NCBI GenBank assembly: GCA_030065875.1 | Contig: JASJCR010000068.1 | Span: forward strand, 1-42,522 | DNA: 42,522 nucleotides | Source: Ardenticatenaceae bacterium | GTDB taxonomy: Bacteria > Chloroflexota > Anaerolineae > Promineifilales > Promineifilaceae | Reading direction: 5' to 3' | In this document: positions 1 to 7,778 of the stretch, piece by piece | Layout of the letters: every line of letters starts with the position of its first letter | Position numbering within the stretch: the first letter of the stretch is position 1 | Program-made: the position numbers and the translations under genes | The notes under the pieces: model-generated | What the model saw: the letters and a program-made list of their open reading frames with translations, nothing else | Databases searched by the model: none | Told to the model about the DNA's origin: nothing

Positions 1-203
1 CGCCATGGGAGCTTCAGCTGGGATAAAATGGGGGTTCCCTTGGTGATCCACCAGATCAAGCCGATACCAAAAGCGAGAGCAAAGGTCATGGCCGTCAGCT
101 GGAACGGGGGTATGGTCCCGGCATACACCGTTAGCGCCGCCAGCGTAGCCCACATGATGATCGCTGTGCTGCCGATTCCCGTCGCCCTCATTTGTGAATT
201 CAT
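1..203 (-). CDS. EamA/DMT-family exporter (YddG-like), N-terminal fragment
   Basis: Reading the minus strand from an ATG at 203 gives 67 codons with no stop up to the window edge, so only the N-terminus is present. The peptide has a first hydrophobic helix containing IIMWATLAALTVY, the loop GTIPPFQLTAMTFA, and then a second hydrophobic stretch. IPPFQLTAMTF is typical of EamA-fold drug/metabolite transporters of the aromatic amino-acid exporter (YddG) type, which are integral membrane proteins of about ten helices. A clean ribosome binding site AAGGAG lies 12 nt before the ATG. The gene diverges from the rhodanese lipoprotein gene. A plus-strand reading frame over the same bases (28-273) has no family resemblance and is taken as a shadow. 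The family call is good; the substrate is unknown. Confidence 0.72.
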   Translation of the reverse strand, partial: MNSQMRATGIGSTAIIMWATLAALTVYAGTIPPFQLTAMTFALAFGIGLIWWITKGTPILSQLKLPW

Positions 204-330
204 TGTCAGCCAGAGCTCCTTGCTTTGTAATTATTTGATAATGAATCGACTATTTTGGATGAAGTTGAGCTAAAATTCCACCTCGGTTAGTTTACAAAAA
301 CTTATATCAATTCAACTGTCCGCTATTGCC

Positions 331-367
331 ACAGATTTTGCAGCGTTTTGAAGGACCCAAAATCTGT
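331..367. repeat. 9-bp inverted repeat upstream of the rhodanese gene
   Basis: ACAGATTTT at 331-339 pairs perfectly with AAAATCTGT at 359-367 around a 19 nt loop, ending 30 nt before the rhodanese start. The CCACAGATTTT-type sequence resembles half of the CAGATT palindromes found three times elsewhere in the window, so this may be a decayed copy. It could also fold in the leader RNA. Confidence 0.4.
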
Positions 368-397
368 AGCACCTGCGGCCATCTTTGTAGAGGTTAT

Positions 398-823
398 ATG
401 AATAAAATATTATGGATTGGTTTATTGATGATTAGCAGTTTGGGCGTTCTGGCCGCCTGTCAACCAGAAGTCCCGGCCAACCCGGTAGAGGCAGCGGCCG
501 TCGACGTGGCCAACCTCCCGGCCGAAATTGATGTGCATACCGCTGCAGCCCTCAACGGCCGTGATGACGTTATTTTAATTGACGTGCGCGAACAGTGGGA
601 ATACGATGACGGCCATATCCCCGGCATTACCCATATCCCCATGGGTGAAATTCCCAATCGGCTGGCTGAAATTCCCTCTGATATACCGGTGGTGTTAACC
701 TGCCGCAGCGGCAATCGCAGCAGCCAAGTAACCGCCTTTTTACAGGAAAACGGTTATGAAAACGTTCACAACATGCAGGGCGGTATTTTAGCCTGGCAGT
801 CGGCCGGTTATGAGGTTGAGTAG
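398..823 (+). CDS. Rhodanese-like domain lipoprotein
   Basis: A 141-residue exported single-domain rhodanese. Residues 1-21 are a lipoprotein signal ending in a lipobox, LAAC, with the acylated cysteine at 21. The rhodanese domain covers about residues 42-138 and shows the CH2A-like motif (DVREQWEYDDGHIPG), the active-site loop CRSGNRS beginning with catalytic Cys102, and the closing segment NMQGGILAWQSAGY. The family transfers sulfane sulfur or handles persulfides; here it would act outside the membrane, anchored by lipid. The ATG at 398 was chosen over an in-frame start at 326 because it gives the signal peptide and has a GTAGAGG-like ribosome site. It diverges from the EamA gene and converges with the DinB gene. 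The physiological substrate cannot be read from the sequence. Confidence 0.88.
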   Translation: MNKILWIGLLMISSLGVLAACQPEVPANPVEAAAVDVANLPAEIDVHTAAALNGRDDVILIDVREQWEYDDGHIPGITHIPMGEIPNRLAEIPSDIPVVLTCRSGNRSSQVTAFLQENGYENVHNMQGGILAWQSAGYEVE

Positions 824-825
824 GG

Positions 826-939
826 GATCGGTGATGGGTGTTGGGTGATAGGTGATGGGTGAAAGGTAGAGGGTGAAAGGTGTTATACCTTCTACCCTAT
901 ACCCTAAACCTTTTGCCTTACACCCTACACCTTACACCT
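826..939. repeat. GGTG-rich imperfect hairpin repeat between convergent genes
   Basis: The left half is a run of 7-8 nt units such as GGTGATG, GGTGTTG and GGTGAAA. The right half is the complementary run (ACCCTA, ACACCCT, CTTACACC), so the stretch can fold into a long imperfect hairpin around about 880-890. It lies between two converging genes and may work as a two-way terminator. Its right arm contains the last two codons and the stop codon (932-934) of the DinB-like gene. Similar GGTGTAGGGTG-type short repeats occur between genes in cyanobacteria and other bacteria; kinship with those is inference. Confidence 0.65.
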
Positions 940-1513
940 CTTTCGCCTGGGCAATGACTTCTTCAATTTGCTCGTAGTGACCGACTTCATGGGACAATCC
1001 GAGTAAAAACGAGCCGGTGGCGTTCATTTTGCCAACAATTTCTTCGAAGCGGGGAGACATTTCCCGATAGACATCGAGAAATGGTTGGTCGGGCCAGGTA
1101 TCGAGATAGGCCAGGCGCATCCGCCGGCTCTCTTCAAGGCGCTGAACGCACTGCTCTTTTGTGGTGATATCTCGCCACGGGGTCTCATATCGCGGCCGTT
1201 CGGAAGCCGGAACTCCCCGCGCCAATAAAGAGGAAAACGCCGCCCCTTCTTCGCTCGATGCCGTGACGTGGGCGATGAGGTGGGCCACACTCCAGCCGAT
1301 ATGCCGTTCTTCACTTTTTTCAGCATATGGGTCGTCTGCACCTTCGTCAACCGGATCAAAAGTAATTTGTTCATCCGTTAAATCGGTGATTGACCGCAGC
1401 AAATAATCGACGCTTTCCTCGGTCGCCGTGCGCAAATCGTCAAGCGTACAGCCTTCCGCTAATTCCGACAGTTTAATTTCCTTGGCTATGACGCGTGAAA
1501 AATCAATACCCAT
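932..1513 (-). CDS. DinB-family (DinB/YfiT fold) protein
   Basis: A 193-residue soluble protein with the four-helix-bundle DinB/YfiT pattern. A first conserved helix ends in HIGWSVAHLIAHV, giving a histidine at the usual metal position, and the C-terminal helix carries SHEVGHYEQIEEV, giving the paired histidines of the metal triad. Members bind a divalent metal and many act in thiol-dependent transfer or detoxification, but no specific reaction can be assigned. The start at 1513 is supported by a GAGGAGAAAATC ribosome site just upstream. The last codons (GTG, TAA) fall in the GGTG hairpin repeat, so the C-terminus may have been reshaped by repeat insertion. Confidence 0.8.
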   Translation of the reverse strand: MGIDFSRVIAKEIKLSELAEGCTLDDLRTATEESVDYLLRSITDLTDEQITFDPVDEGADDPYAEKSEERHIGWSVAHLIAHVTASSEEGAAFSSLLARGVPASERPRYETPWRDITTKEQCVQRLEESRRMRLAYLDTWPDQPFLDVYREMSPRFEEIVGKMNATGSFLLGLSHEVGHYEQIEEVIAQAKEV

Positions 1514-1609
1514 GATTTTCTCCTCTTTTTTGAAAGACTTGGTTGGATAGTAGGAGTATGTATAAGGCCCACAAATATCGCGTTGGAATAAGCAAGATTC
1601 ATTTGGGAA

Positions 1610-1643
1610 AAGAGAAAGCCGCCCGAATGGACGGCTTCTCTTT
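1610..1643 (-). terminator. Putative terminator downstream of the YwqK-like gene
   Basis: Reading the minus strand, AGAGAAGCCG pairs with CGGCTTTCTCT (one bulge) around a short loop and is followed by TTTTCCC. It lies 67 nt beyond the stop of the MORN-2/YwqK gene and before the DinB gene, which fits rho-independent termination. Confidence 0.5.
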
Positions 1644-1709
1644 CCAACAGGAGGGAATAAAGAGGGAGAAAGGAACTACAAACAACAGAAAACAAATTAA
1701 GAAATTCGT

Positions 1710-2063
1710 TTAATAGGATTTAATATCTCCATTTGGCCAATACTCAATCCCATTACGCGCTTTTTTGAGCTGCCCATTGGGCCAATATTCTTCACCGCTG
1801 GAGGTGGTGTGAATTTGTCCGTTTGGCCAGTAATCAACCCCATTATTTGATTTTTTAAGCTGCCCATTGGGCCAATACTCAGTGCCATCGAGAGCCGATT
1901 TTATCCGGCCGTCGGGCCAATACTCTGTACGGCCGTCGGTTGAATCAAAGGCGACATCTACTGCACCCATCATCATGGCAAATTCGACCACATCCTGCGA
2001 TGCTCCGCGACCAAATTCGCTGATTTTGTTAAAAAATTGATCGAAAAATCCGTTTTGACCCAT
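1710..2063 (-). CDS. YwqK/MORN-2 repeat protein, possible antitoxin-like
   Basis: A 117-residue protein. Residues 1-43 are unassigned; residues 44-117 are five tandem units of 15-16 residues with the core EYWPNGQLKK, at about 44, 60, 75, 90 and 105. This is the MORN-2 pattern of the YwqK family, some members of which are antitoxins of YwqJ-type toxins; in other bacteria such repeats have no known role. No signal peptide is visible, so it is probably cytoplasmic. The ribosome site AGAGGAAAGAC precedes the ATG. It is divergent from, and about 400 bp away from, the Rhs-metallopeptidase gene, which makes an antitoxin or immunity role worth considering but unproven. The DNA repeats are near identical between units, so the unit number may vary between strains. 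Confidence 0.72.
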   Translation of the reverse strand: MGQNGFFDQFFNKISEFGRGASQDVVEFAMMMGAVDVAFDSTDGRTEYWPDGRIKSALDGTEYWPNGQLKKSNNGVDYWPNGQIHTTSSGEEYWPNGQLKKARNGIEYWPNGDIKSY

Positions 2064-2467
2064 GTCTTTCCTCTTCTGAAACTGGTACTGATTTGAAACG
2101 CTTGAACGCTGAGATGAAAAAGTAAATAAGTGCGAGATATGAATGAAAAACGGATTGAATTGGCACGTAAAAGCTGGTTCAAATCTGCAGTCGGGAAAGA
2201 CCTAAATCTGAAAATCCTCTGTCTATTTGGTTGAATTTACTGCTTACTTGGTACTAGTACTTTAATTCGACATGGGAACAAAGTCCATAGTACATGGGTA
2301 CCAAATTGATTCCTCATTGGTCAATAAAAACGGCTTTTTTTATTGCTGAGTTTGTATTCATTTTGAGTGATAAATCACAGTCCTCAATCGATTTGTCCAC
2401 AAAATGGAAAATTGGCGTTTATTTAGGTAGGATGGACGATCTACACATTACGAAGGAAGAAATTTAG
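2064..2467. other. 404 bp AT-rich gap between divergent genes
   Basis: No convincing gene. The stretch is AT-rich and must hold the promoters of the YwqK-like gene and the Rhs gene, but no clear -35/-10 pair could be fixed. A pair of inverted 7-mers, TTGGTAC at 2248-2254 and GTACCAA at 2298-2304, could be a regulatory site; the first overlaps the palindrome GTACTAGTAC (2251-2260). Confidence 0.4.
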
Positions 2468-3748
2468 ATGGCCTACTATTTGTCAAACCGAAGAAATCAA
2501 CCGTCAAGCGGATTGATTTTTATGTTGGGAGTCATGACGGCGGCATTGCTGTTGACATCGATACCAATCGTTGAGGCGGCCCCACTCCCTTATCTGCCGC
2601 CAAATCAAAAAACAATCGTGAGAAAAACTTATTTTCTTGAAAATCAACCGCTGGCTCTAAAGACGGTTACTGACAATCAATCGGGTAGGATCGAAAACCT
2701 ACACTACATATTTGCGAATCATTTAGGCAGTGTAGCCGCCGTCGTGAATGAAGCCGGTGTTGTTATTAATCGGCCGCGTTTTGATCCTTTTGGCGGCCGT
2801 CAGACCGATGAATCGGCTGATATCACGACCCGAGGGTTTACCGGTCATCACCATAATGACGAGCTAGGTTTGATCTATATGAACGCTCGCTATTTTGTAC
2901 CGGATTTACACCGTTTTTTGACGGCCGATACTGTCGTTCCAGATCCATCAAATCCTCAGGCCCTCAACCGGTATGCTTACGCGTACAATAATCCGATCCG
3001 GTTTATCGATCCATCTGGCCATTGTGCGGGCGATGCCGTAACCGACGCTGATTACGATGCGGATTGCTGGGAATATCTACAAAACGAATTTTGTGCCGAT
3101 ATCGACTGCGCAAATGGGGATTGGCGCAGCTGGGTTGTGGTGGGAATAAGTCCCTTTTTGGCTCGTGTCGGCTACCTGAGTGACAGCCGTTGGACCAGAG
3201 ACGAACTGGTAATTCTTAAAGAAAGTATTTTGACAGCTAAAAAAGCGCTTCTGGATGTGGGGGTGGGAAATTGGCGGGAAGCTTTTGGTGAAAATTTGAG
3301 GTTTGAACGAGGTAACCTGCCAGTTTACAATGCAGCTTTTATGGTTTCTAATGCCGATAATTACAGTCTCATCCTGTTTGATGGAATCTTTTCCGGAGAA
3401 AACTCTTTAACGACGATGCACGTTATTCTTCATGAGATGGGGCATGCGCTTGATTTTCAGGCCATAGGTTTTGAAGCATATACCTCGGGAGGCAGTTTGG
3501 CCGGTGCCCCTCTTGGGCCAACCATTTGCATGCGGGATTATGCCTGTTCCAATCAAAAAGAGCTGTGGGCGGATGGATTTGCGACATTTGCAATTGAAAA
3601 CGGGAATCCCTTTAACCTCACGGTAGATGCAAATGCCGTTATTGATGTGCAGCCGGGATTCATTGGATTTTATGATCCCAATACATTTGACGTGGATAAA
3701 TTGATAAACCAAACAAAACAGCTGGTTCAAACATACCTTGGGAAGTGA
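2468..3748 (+). CDS. Secreted mini-Rhs protein with C-terminal HExxH metallopeptidase-like domain
   Basis: A 426-residue exported protein. Residues about 13-38 form a signal peptide (hydrophobic core LGVMTAALLL, cleavage near VEAA). Residues about 50-185 are a single Rhs-repeat-associated core: ANHLGSVAAVVNEAG, FTGHHHND, LIYMNARYFVPDLHRFL, LNRYAYAYNN, ending in DPSG at 181-184. The long YD-repeat shell of normal Rhs proteins is absent. Residues 186-426 replace the usual toxin tip and contain HEMGH at 322-326, followed 39 residues later by KELWADGFATF, where Glu365 fits a third zinc ligand. This is the gluzincin-like layout of several toxin peptidases. A cysteine-rich lipoprotein follows after 7 nt. 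An exported polymorphic toxin is the favoured reading; a housekeeping surface protease is the alternative. A GAAGGAAG ribosome site precedes the ATG. Confidence 0.85.
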   Translation: MAYYLSNRRNQPSSGLIFMLGVMTAALLLTSIPIVEAAPLPYLPPNQKTIVRKTYFLENQPLALKTVTDNQSGRIENLHYIFANHLGSVAAVVNEAGVVINRPRFDPFGGRQTDESADITTRGFTGHHHNDELGLIYMNARYFVPDLHRFLTADTVVPDPSNPQALNRYAYAYNNPIRFIDPSGHCAGDAVTDADYDADCWEYLQNEFCADIDCANGDWRSWVVVGISPFLARVGYLSDSRWTRDELVILKESILTAKKALLDVGVGNWREAFGENLRFERGNLPVYNAAFMVSNADNYSLILFDGIFSGENSLTTMHVILHEMGHALDFQAIGFEAYTSGGSLAGAPLGPTICMRDYACSNQKELWADGFATFAIENGNPFNLTVDANAVIDVQPGFIGFYDPNTFDVDKLINQTKQLVQTYLGK

Positions 3749-3755
3749 GGAAAAA

Positions 3756-4187
3756 TTGACGCGGAAAAAGATTTTTATTGGCTTGATCGCGCTCCTTTCT
3801 TTTATCATCGCTTGCAGTCAGGTTGCTCAAACGCCTGCTGATGATGAGGCCTTGACCCCGGTAACGATTCTGACCAGTCCGATTCCGGCCGCTGAACCGC
3901 TCAATCCAACCGAGGATCTTCCTGTGCCCAGGGACAGGGCATCCTGTGAAGAGCAGGGAGGAAAATGGGAGCAAACAGGATTCTCACCAGCCAGATGCAA
4001 CTTGCCAACTGTTGATGGCGGCATATCCTGTCAATCTTCAAGCACGTGTGAAAGCTACTGCATGCAGGAAGAAGCTTCAGCGGATGCCGGCGGAAAAGAA
4101 ACAGGCGTATGTTATGAGTGGACGCTGCTTCAGGGATGCAGCGTATTGATTGAAGATGGGTCACCTACGTTAATCTGCATCGATTAA
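3756..4187 (+). CDS. Cysteine-rich lipoprotein, possible partner of the Rhs protein
   Basis: Probably a 143-residue lipoprotein. The start is taken as the TTG at 3756, 5 nt after GAGG, only 7 nt past the Rhs stop; an in-frame TTG at 3738 is less likely because it precedes that site. Residues 3-19 form a lipoprotein signal ending in IIAC with Cys20 acylated. After a Pro/Thr-rich spacer (about 22-56) comes a compact domain with eight cysteines (CEEQGGKW, CNLP, CQSSSTCESYC, VCYEW, GCSVL, ICID), compatible with four disulfide bonds outside the membrane. CEEQGGKW followed by CNLP resembles small uncharacterised lipoproteins in other bacteria. The tight coupling suggests co-expression with the metallopeptidase, perhaps as immunity protein or inhibitor; that is inference. 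Confidence 0.75.
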   Translation: MTRKKIFIGLIALLSFIIACSQVAQTPADDEALTPVTILTSPIPAAEPLNPTEDLPVPRDRASCEEQGGKWEQTGFSPARCNLPTVDGGISCQSSSTCESYCMQEEASADAGGKETGVCYEWTLLQGCSVLIEDGSPTLICID

Positions 4188-4196
4188 TTTTCGCCA

Positions 4197-6641
4197 TTAG
4201 CGAGCGCCCAGACGGCCGGCGATGCCATTGCCGACCCATATTTCATGAACAAAATCACCAGGAGCCGCTGAGGCCACAAAATAGGTGATGCCCTGAATGG
4301 CCGGCCGTCGCTGCATCTCACGCCAAAATTGAATGTACTCCTGGGCTTTGCCGTTCCAATCACTGCCCAAATTGTTGCTAGCTTCGGTGATCCAAATCGG
4401 TTTGTGACGTATGCGCAAAATGTAGTCGTCTACCAGCTTCACCCCTGAATCCGGATGGGTTAACATCCCAAAATTTGGGTTTGACCAGTAAGCGTGCATG
4501 GCCAACCCATGGGCCCGTTCAATCGACGGCCGGCACGCTTCCAAAAACGGCCGGTCCGCCTGTCGTAAATTGGCCTGATCCGGGCCGGGCGACAAGCCGG
4601 GAAAAATAAAGCGATGGGTGGGCAGCTCGCGTTCATAGCGTTCCAAAACCTGCAGCCACCAGCGATTAAAATCTGCCCCATCGCGCCACGAGCTGCCTAA
4701 CCCCTCCAGCGTCAGATTGGGCTCATTGTGCAGCTCAATCACAACGTCCTTACCCTGCAGCTCGGCCAACGAGCGCTTGACGTCACTCATCGTGTCGTTG
4801 ACAAACTGCTCAGGACGGATATCTCGATTGTGCATACTCAGAAATGCGCGTACGACCCATGTGGCCTGTGGGTGATCATTGGCCAGGCGGCGAATCGCCT
4901 CGGCGCTATGAAATGAAAGAACCTTGATGATTCCCGGCCGTAAGGCGGCAAATTCCGCGAACTCCGCATCGCGGATGTCGGGCGTAGCCGACGCATGCAG
5001 CCCTAAACGGGCCTGGCCCGCAATGGGAGGATCTATAATCGGTGGGGTTGGGGGTGAAGGCTCAACCGGTGTCGGTGTCGGTGTTGGCGTTGGTGGCGGT
5101 TGATTGGGATTAAACGGCGGTTGTAAAAGATCGTCGTCGACCCGCACGGCGATATATTCACCACGTCGTTCACCGCTTAAGATCATCTCGACCCCGGCTG
5201 GAACAAAGCCGATGTTTTCAGCCTGCCTGCTGGGTCCCTGACGCAGATTGATGCCAAACTGCCCGGCAAATCCCTTTTCTCCAGCAATGGTAACCGCACT
5301 GGCAAACGCCCAACCAGGCGTGCTGTCTTGGGGAGGAACGACAACCTCAGGTTTAGGTTCGGGGGCGGGGATCACTGTCGTAATCGGTTCTGGCTGTTCC
5401 ACCGTTGGTAGCGGATCTACAATGGTCAACATGTCCGCTTTTTTAACCATAATCGGCGTATAAGCCCCTTTATTTTGACCAACGATCGTGACCACCGAAA
5501 GTCCTTTAACCACCCCAATTTGGCTGCCAAACTCAGATGGTGCAGCTCTCAGGTTGATGCCAAACTGTCCCACAACCGCTTGATCGCCGCGGATTTCCAG
5601 ATATTCACGCCATCCCCACCCCAGACAGGTATCACCACTCACGGCTCCATGACCGGAAAGCGTTCCGGCCGAGGGTTGAGCCGGGGAGGCTTCAACAATA
5701 TTGATCTCTCCTAAAAAGTCGCTGCGTGCTGCGCGGACCGGGTAATATTCGCCGCTTTGAGCGCCCGTAATAGAAACTGTACTGCCACCTTTGACGATCC
5801 CGATATTTGTTCCATCTCGTCTTGGAGCCGCCCGTAGATTGATCCCATATTCTCCGACAACCCCGCGCAAGCCGTTGGCATCAGGCATGATGTAAGAGGC
5901 AAATCCCCACCCATCAACGGTGGAAACCATGGGGGGGAATTCCGGAGAAGGAGGAGGGGCCGGGGTTGTGGCTTTCTCTCCAATGGATGCCAGGGAAACC
6001 TGTACGGGAATATACTCTCCCTGACCATCTCCGGTGACGATAATCATCGTTCCCTCGGGCACAATATTTAGACGTTCATTATTGCGCGTTGGACCGTTGC
6101 GGAGGCTAACACCCCCGGCATTTACCTGAGCTAAATCATCTTGTCGGGTGACGCCCCACTCCACTACCCAGCCGGATTTATAGGGGCCGGCCGGCCGCTC
6201 AAATCCCATATGAACCCGAATAAAAGGGGTGGGATCGATGATATTGCGCGGCCATCCTGGCAGCCCTTGAGGTCCGCGAAGCTCCAAATGGAGATGTGGC
6301 CCGGTACTTGTACCGGAATTGCCCAATTTCCCAATGATGTCTCCAGCCTGCAAAATCTGCCCCTGTTTCACCCGGATGGTGTGTAAGTGGCCATAGATGG
6401 TTTTGTAATTGTTTTCATGCTGAACAAAGACATGATTGCCAAATCCGTGATCTTGCCGCCGCGTTGCGGTGACTCGGCCGTCGGCCACCGCATATACATT
6501 GGTGACTCCCTCTATCCCCCCAATATCAATGCCTGTGTGGCCTGGAGCTCCAAATCGGGCATAAAATTCCGGATTCACGCCAAATGGTTGGGTGATTTGA
6601 CGACTGTCGGCCGGCCAAACGGAGATAGCAAAATCACTCAT
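4197..6641 (-). CDS. M23 peptidase - four SH3-like repeats - GH-A-like hydrolase fusion
   Basis: An 814-residue multidomain protein. Residues about 15-145 are an M23 (LytM) metallopeptidase with zinc-site residues His35 and Asp39 (HTGID) and His116/His118 (GPHLHLE). Four bacterial SH3-like repeats follow at about 176-215, 262-304, 358-399 and 460-501, each with a core like GINLRAAPS and ending GEYIPV. A Pro/Thr linker (508-540) leads to a barrel-like domain (545-810) with HNEPN (Glu640) and ITEASNN (Glu753), the acid/base and nucleophile pattern of clan GH-A glycosidases. Peptidoglycan or surface-glycan cleavage is likely. Oddly, no N-terminal signal peptide is visible. The ATG has AAGGAG 5 nt upstream. 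It converges with the lipoprotein gene, 9 bp apart. Confidence 0.9.
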   Translation of the reverse strand: MSDFAISVWPADSRQITQPFGVNPEFYARFGAPGHTGIDIGGIEGVTNVYAVADGRVTATRRQDHGFGNHVFVQHENNYKTIYGHLHTIRVKQGQILQAGDIIGKLGNSGTSTGPHLHLELRGPQGLPGWPRNIIDPTPFIRVHMGFERPAGPYKSGWVVEWGVTRQDDLAQVNAGGVSLRNGPTRNNERLNIVPEGTMIIVTGDGQGEYIPVQVSLASIGEKATTPAPPPSPEFPPMVSTVDGWGFASYIMPDANGLRGVVGEYGINLRAAPRRDGTNIGIVKGGSTVSITGAQSGEYYPVRAARSDFLGEINIVEASPAQPSAGTLSGHGAVSGDTCLGWGWREYLEIRGDQAVVGQFGINLRAAPSEFGSQIGVVKGLSVVTIVGQNKGAYTPIMVKKADMLTIVDPLPTVEQPEPITTVIPAPEPKPEVVVPPQDSTPGWAFASAVTIAGEKGFAGQFGINLRQGPSRQAENIGFVPAGVEMILSGERRGEYIAVRVDDDLLQPPFNPNQPPPTPTPTPTPVEPSPPTPPIIDPPIAGQARLGLHASATPDIRDAEFAEFAALRPGIIKVLSFHSAEAIRRLANDHPQATWVVRAFLSMHNRDIRPEQFVNDTMSDVKRSLAELQGKDVVIELHNEPNLTLEGLGSSWRDGADFNRWWLQVLERYERELPTHRFIFPGLSPGPDQANLRQADRPFLEACRPSIERAHGLAMHAYWSNPNFGMLTHPDSGVKLVDDYILRIRHKPIWITEASNNLGSDWNGKAQEYIQFWREMQRRPAIQGITYFVASAAPGDFVHEIWVGNGIAGRLGAR

Positions 6642-6800
6642 GGGAACTCCTTTTATACGAGGATCTTTCGATTTATAACAGGTTTTTCAGTTTGGTTGTT
6701 ACCTTAATGATAGGTCGTGGACAATTATGATGTCATAGTCAAAGAAGTCCGTCAAGCGGTCCTGGATCATCGGGCAATAATGATCGGGAGCTTATTATTT

Positions 6801-6828
6801 TTGATTCGGATCTCAAAAAGATTAAAAT
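6801..6828 (+). promoter_or_regulatory. Sigma70-type promoter of the NmrA-like gene
   Basis: TTGATT (6801-6806) and TAAAAT (6823-6828) are 16 nt apart and lie about 50 bp before the NmrA-like start. The match is moderate but the only one in this gap. Confidence 0.5.
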
Positions 6829-6843
6829 AAGATCAAAAATGAG

Positions 6844-6855
6844 CGCCAATTGGCG
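6844..6855. promoter_or_regulatory. Perfect 12-bp palindrome, candidate operator
   Basis: CGCCAATTGGCG is a perfect palindrome placed just downstream of the predicted transcription start and 23 bp before the NmrA-like gene, where a repressor would block transcription. No regulator can be named. Confidence 0.4.
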
Positions 6856-6878
6856 ATTCTCATCGACGAAAACTATCA

Positions 6879-7745
6879 ATGAAAGAAAAAACATTGGTTA
6901 TCGGGGCAACCGGAATAATTGGAAAAAGCGTTGTACGCCGTCTGCAAACCTTTGGATTGCCGGTGCGTGCAGCCACGCGCTTACCGATTCCCTACGCTGT
7001 TACTCATCCTGATTTGGATGTGGTGTTATTTGATTATGAGGATCCGGCAACCTATCGGCCAACTGTGTCAGGCGTCTCCAAAGCGTTTATTGTTCCGCGT
7101 CGAGGGGATTCAAACCCTCAAAAAACGGTGATTCCATTTATCGAACAGGCCCGTCAGGCTGGGGTGTCCCACATTGTTTTGGTCACCCACTTTGATGCGG
7201 AGCGGTATACCCCCAGCGGTCTTTATGATCTTGAATCTTTTTTGATCGGGTCTGGGGTCATGTACACTATTTTGCGGCCGAACTGGTTGATGCAAACGTT
7301 TAATCCGGGGTTTTTGTGGCCCATGATTCGCAAAACCGACGCCATATTTTTACCGACCGGGTCCGCTCAAACCAGTTTTGTCGATGCTGAAGACGTGGCG
7401 GCCGTTGCTACGGTCGCCCTGACCGAGGAGGGGCACCTCGATCGCATTTATCCTCTGACCGGTGAAGAAGCCCTTAGTTATGACGATGTGGCTCAAATCA
7501 TTTCTAATGCCGGTCAGCGCACGATAAAATTTTTCCCTACGTCTGATGATGAGTTTCGCAACACCCTGGTCAAAGCTGGATGGGAACCGCAGCAGGTCGA
7601 AATATTAATCGACCGATTCGCCTTGGTTCGCGAAGGTTTTACGGCAGAGGTGAATGACCAGGTGGGGCTTCTTCTTGGCCGCCGGCCCGGCCGCTTCCTC
7701 GATTATGCTTATGACCACCCTCGTATCTGGCGGACCGATTTTTAA
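6879..7745 (+). CDS. NmrA-like NAD(P)-binding oxidoreductase or sensor
   Basis: A 288-residue Rossmann-fold protein of the atypical short-chain dehydrogenase (NmrA/SDR5a) group. The N-terminal nucleotide-binding motif GATGIIG lies at about 8-14, followed by VVRRLQTFGLPVRAATR. The central segment SHIVLVTHFDA and the later ILRPNWLMQTF are typical of NmrA-like proteins, and EDVAAVATVALTEE of the C-terminal half. A catalytic YxxxK motif is not obvious, as in many family members that act as redox sensors or quinone reductases. It is a single gene, with a short palindrome and promoter upstream and a CAGATT repeat plus terminator downstream. No clear ribosome site is seen before the ATG. Substrate unknown. 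Confidence 0.82.
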   Translation: MKEKTLVIGATGIIGKSVVRRLQTFGLPVRAATRLPIPYAVTHPDLDVVLFDYEDPATYRPTVSGVSKAFIVPRRGDSNPQKTVIPFIEQARQAGVSHIVLVTHFDAERYTPSGLYDLESFLIGSGVMYTILRPNWLMQTFNPGFLWPMIRKTDAIFLPTGSAQTSFVDAEDVAAVATVALTEEGHLDRIYPLTGEEALSYDDVAQIISNAGQRTIKFFPTSDDEFRNTLVKAGWEPQQVEILIDRFALVREGFTAEVNDQVGLLLGRRPGRFLDYAYDHPRIWRTDF

Positions 7746-7778
7746 GTGAATTGCATGAACCTTTCAGAAGTTAAGGGT

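Noticed and set aside
28..273. Plus-strand open frame of 81 codons
   Set aside because: It lies opposite an EamA-type transporter N-terminus that has a clean ribosome site and family motifs. The plus frame has neither.
326..397. Upstream extension of the rhodanese with a CSTCGHLC segment, possible zinc knuckle
   Set aside because: It would bury the lipoprotein signal inside the protein; the ATG at 398 gives a normal lipobox and has a ribosome site.
2468..3748. Degraded full-length Rhs gene (pseudogene)
   Set aside because: The frame is intact with signal peptide, core and a complete C-terminal domain, and nothing Rhs-like remains upstream, so a short functional gene is more likely.
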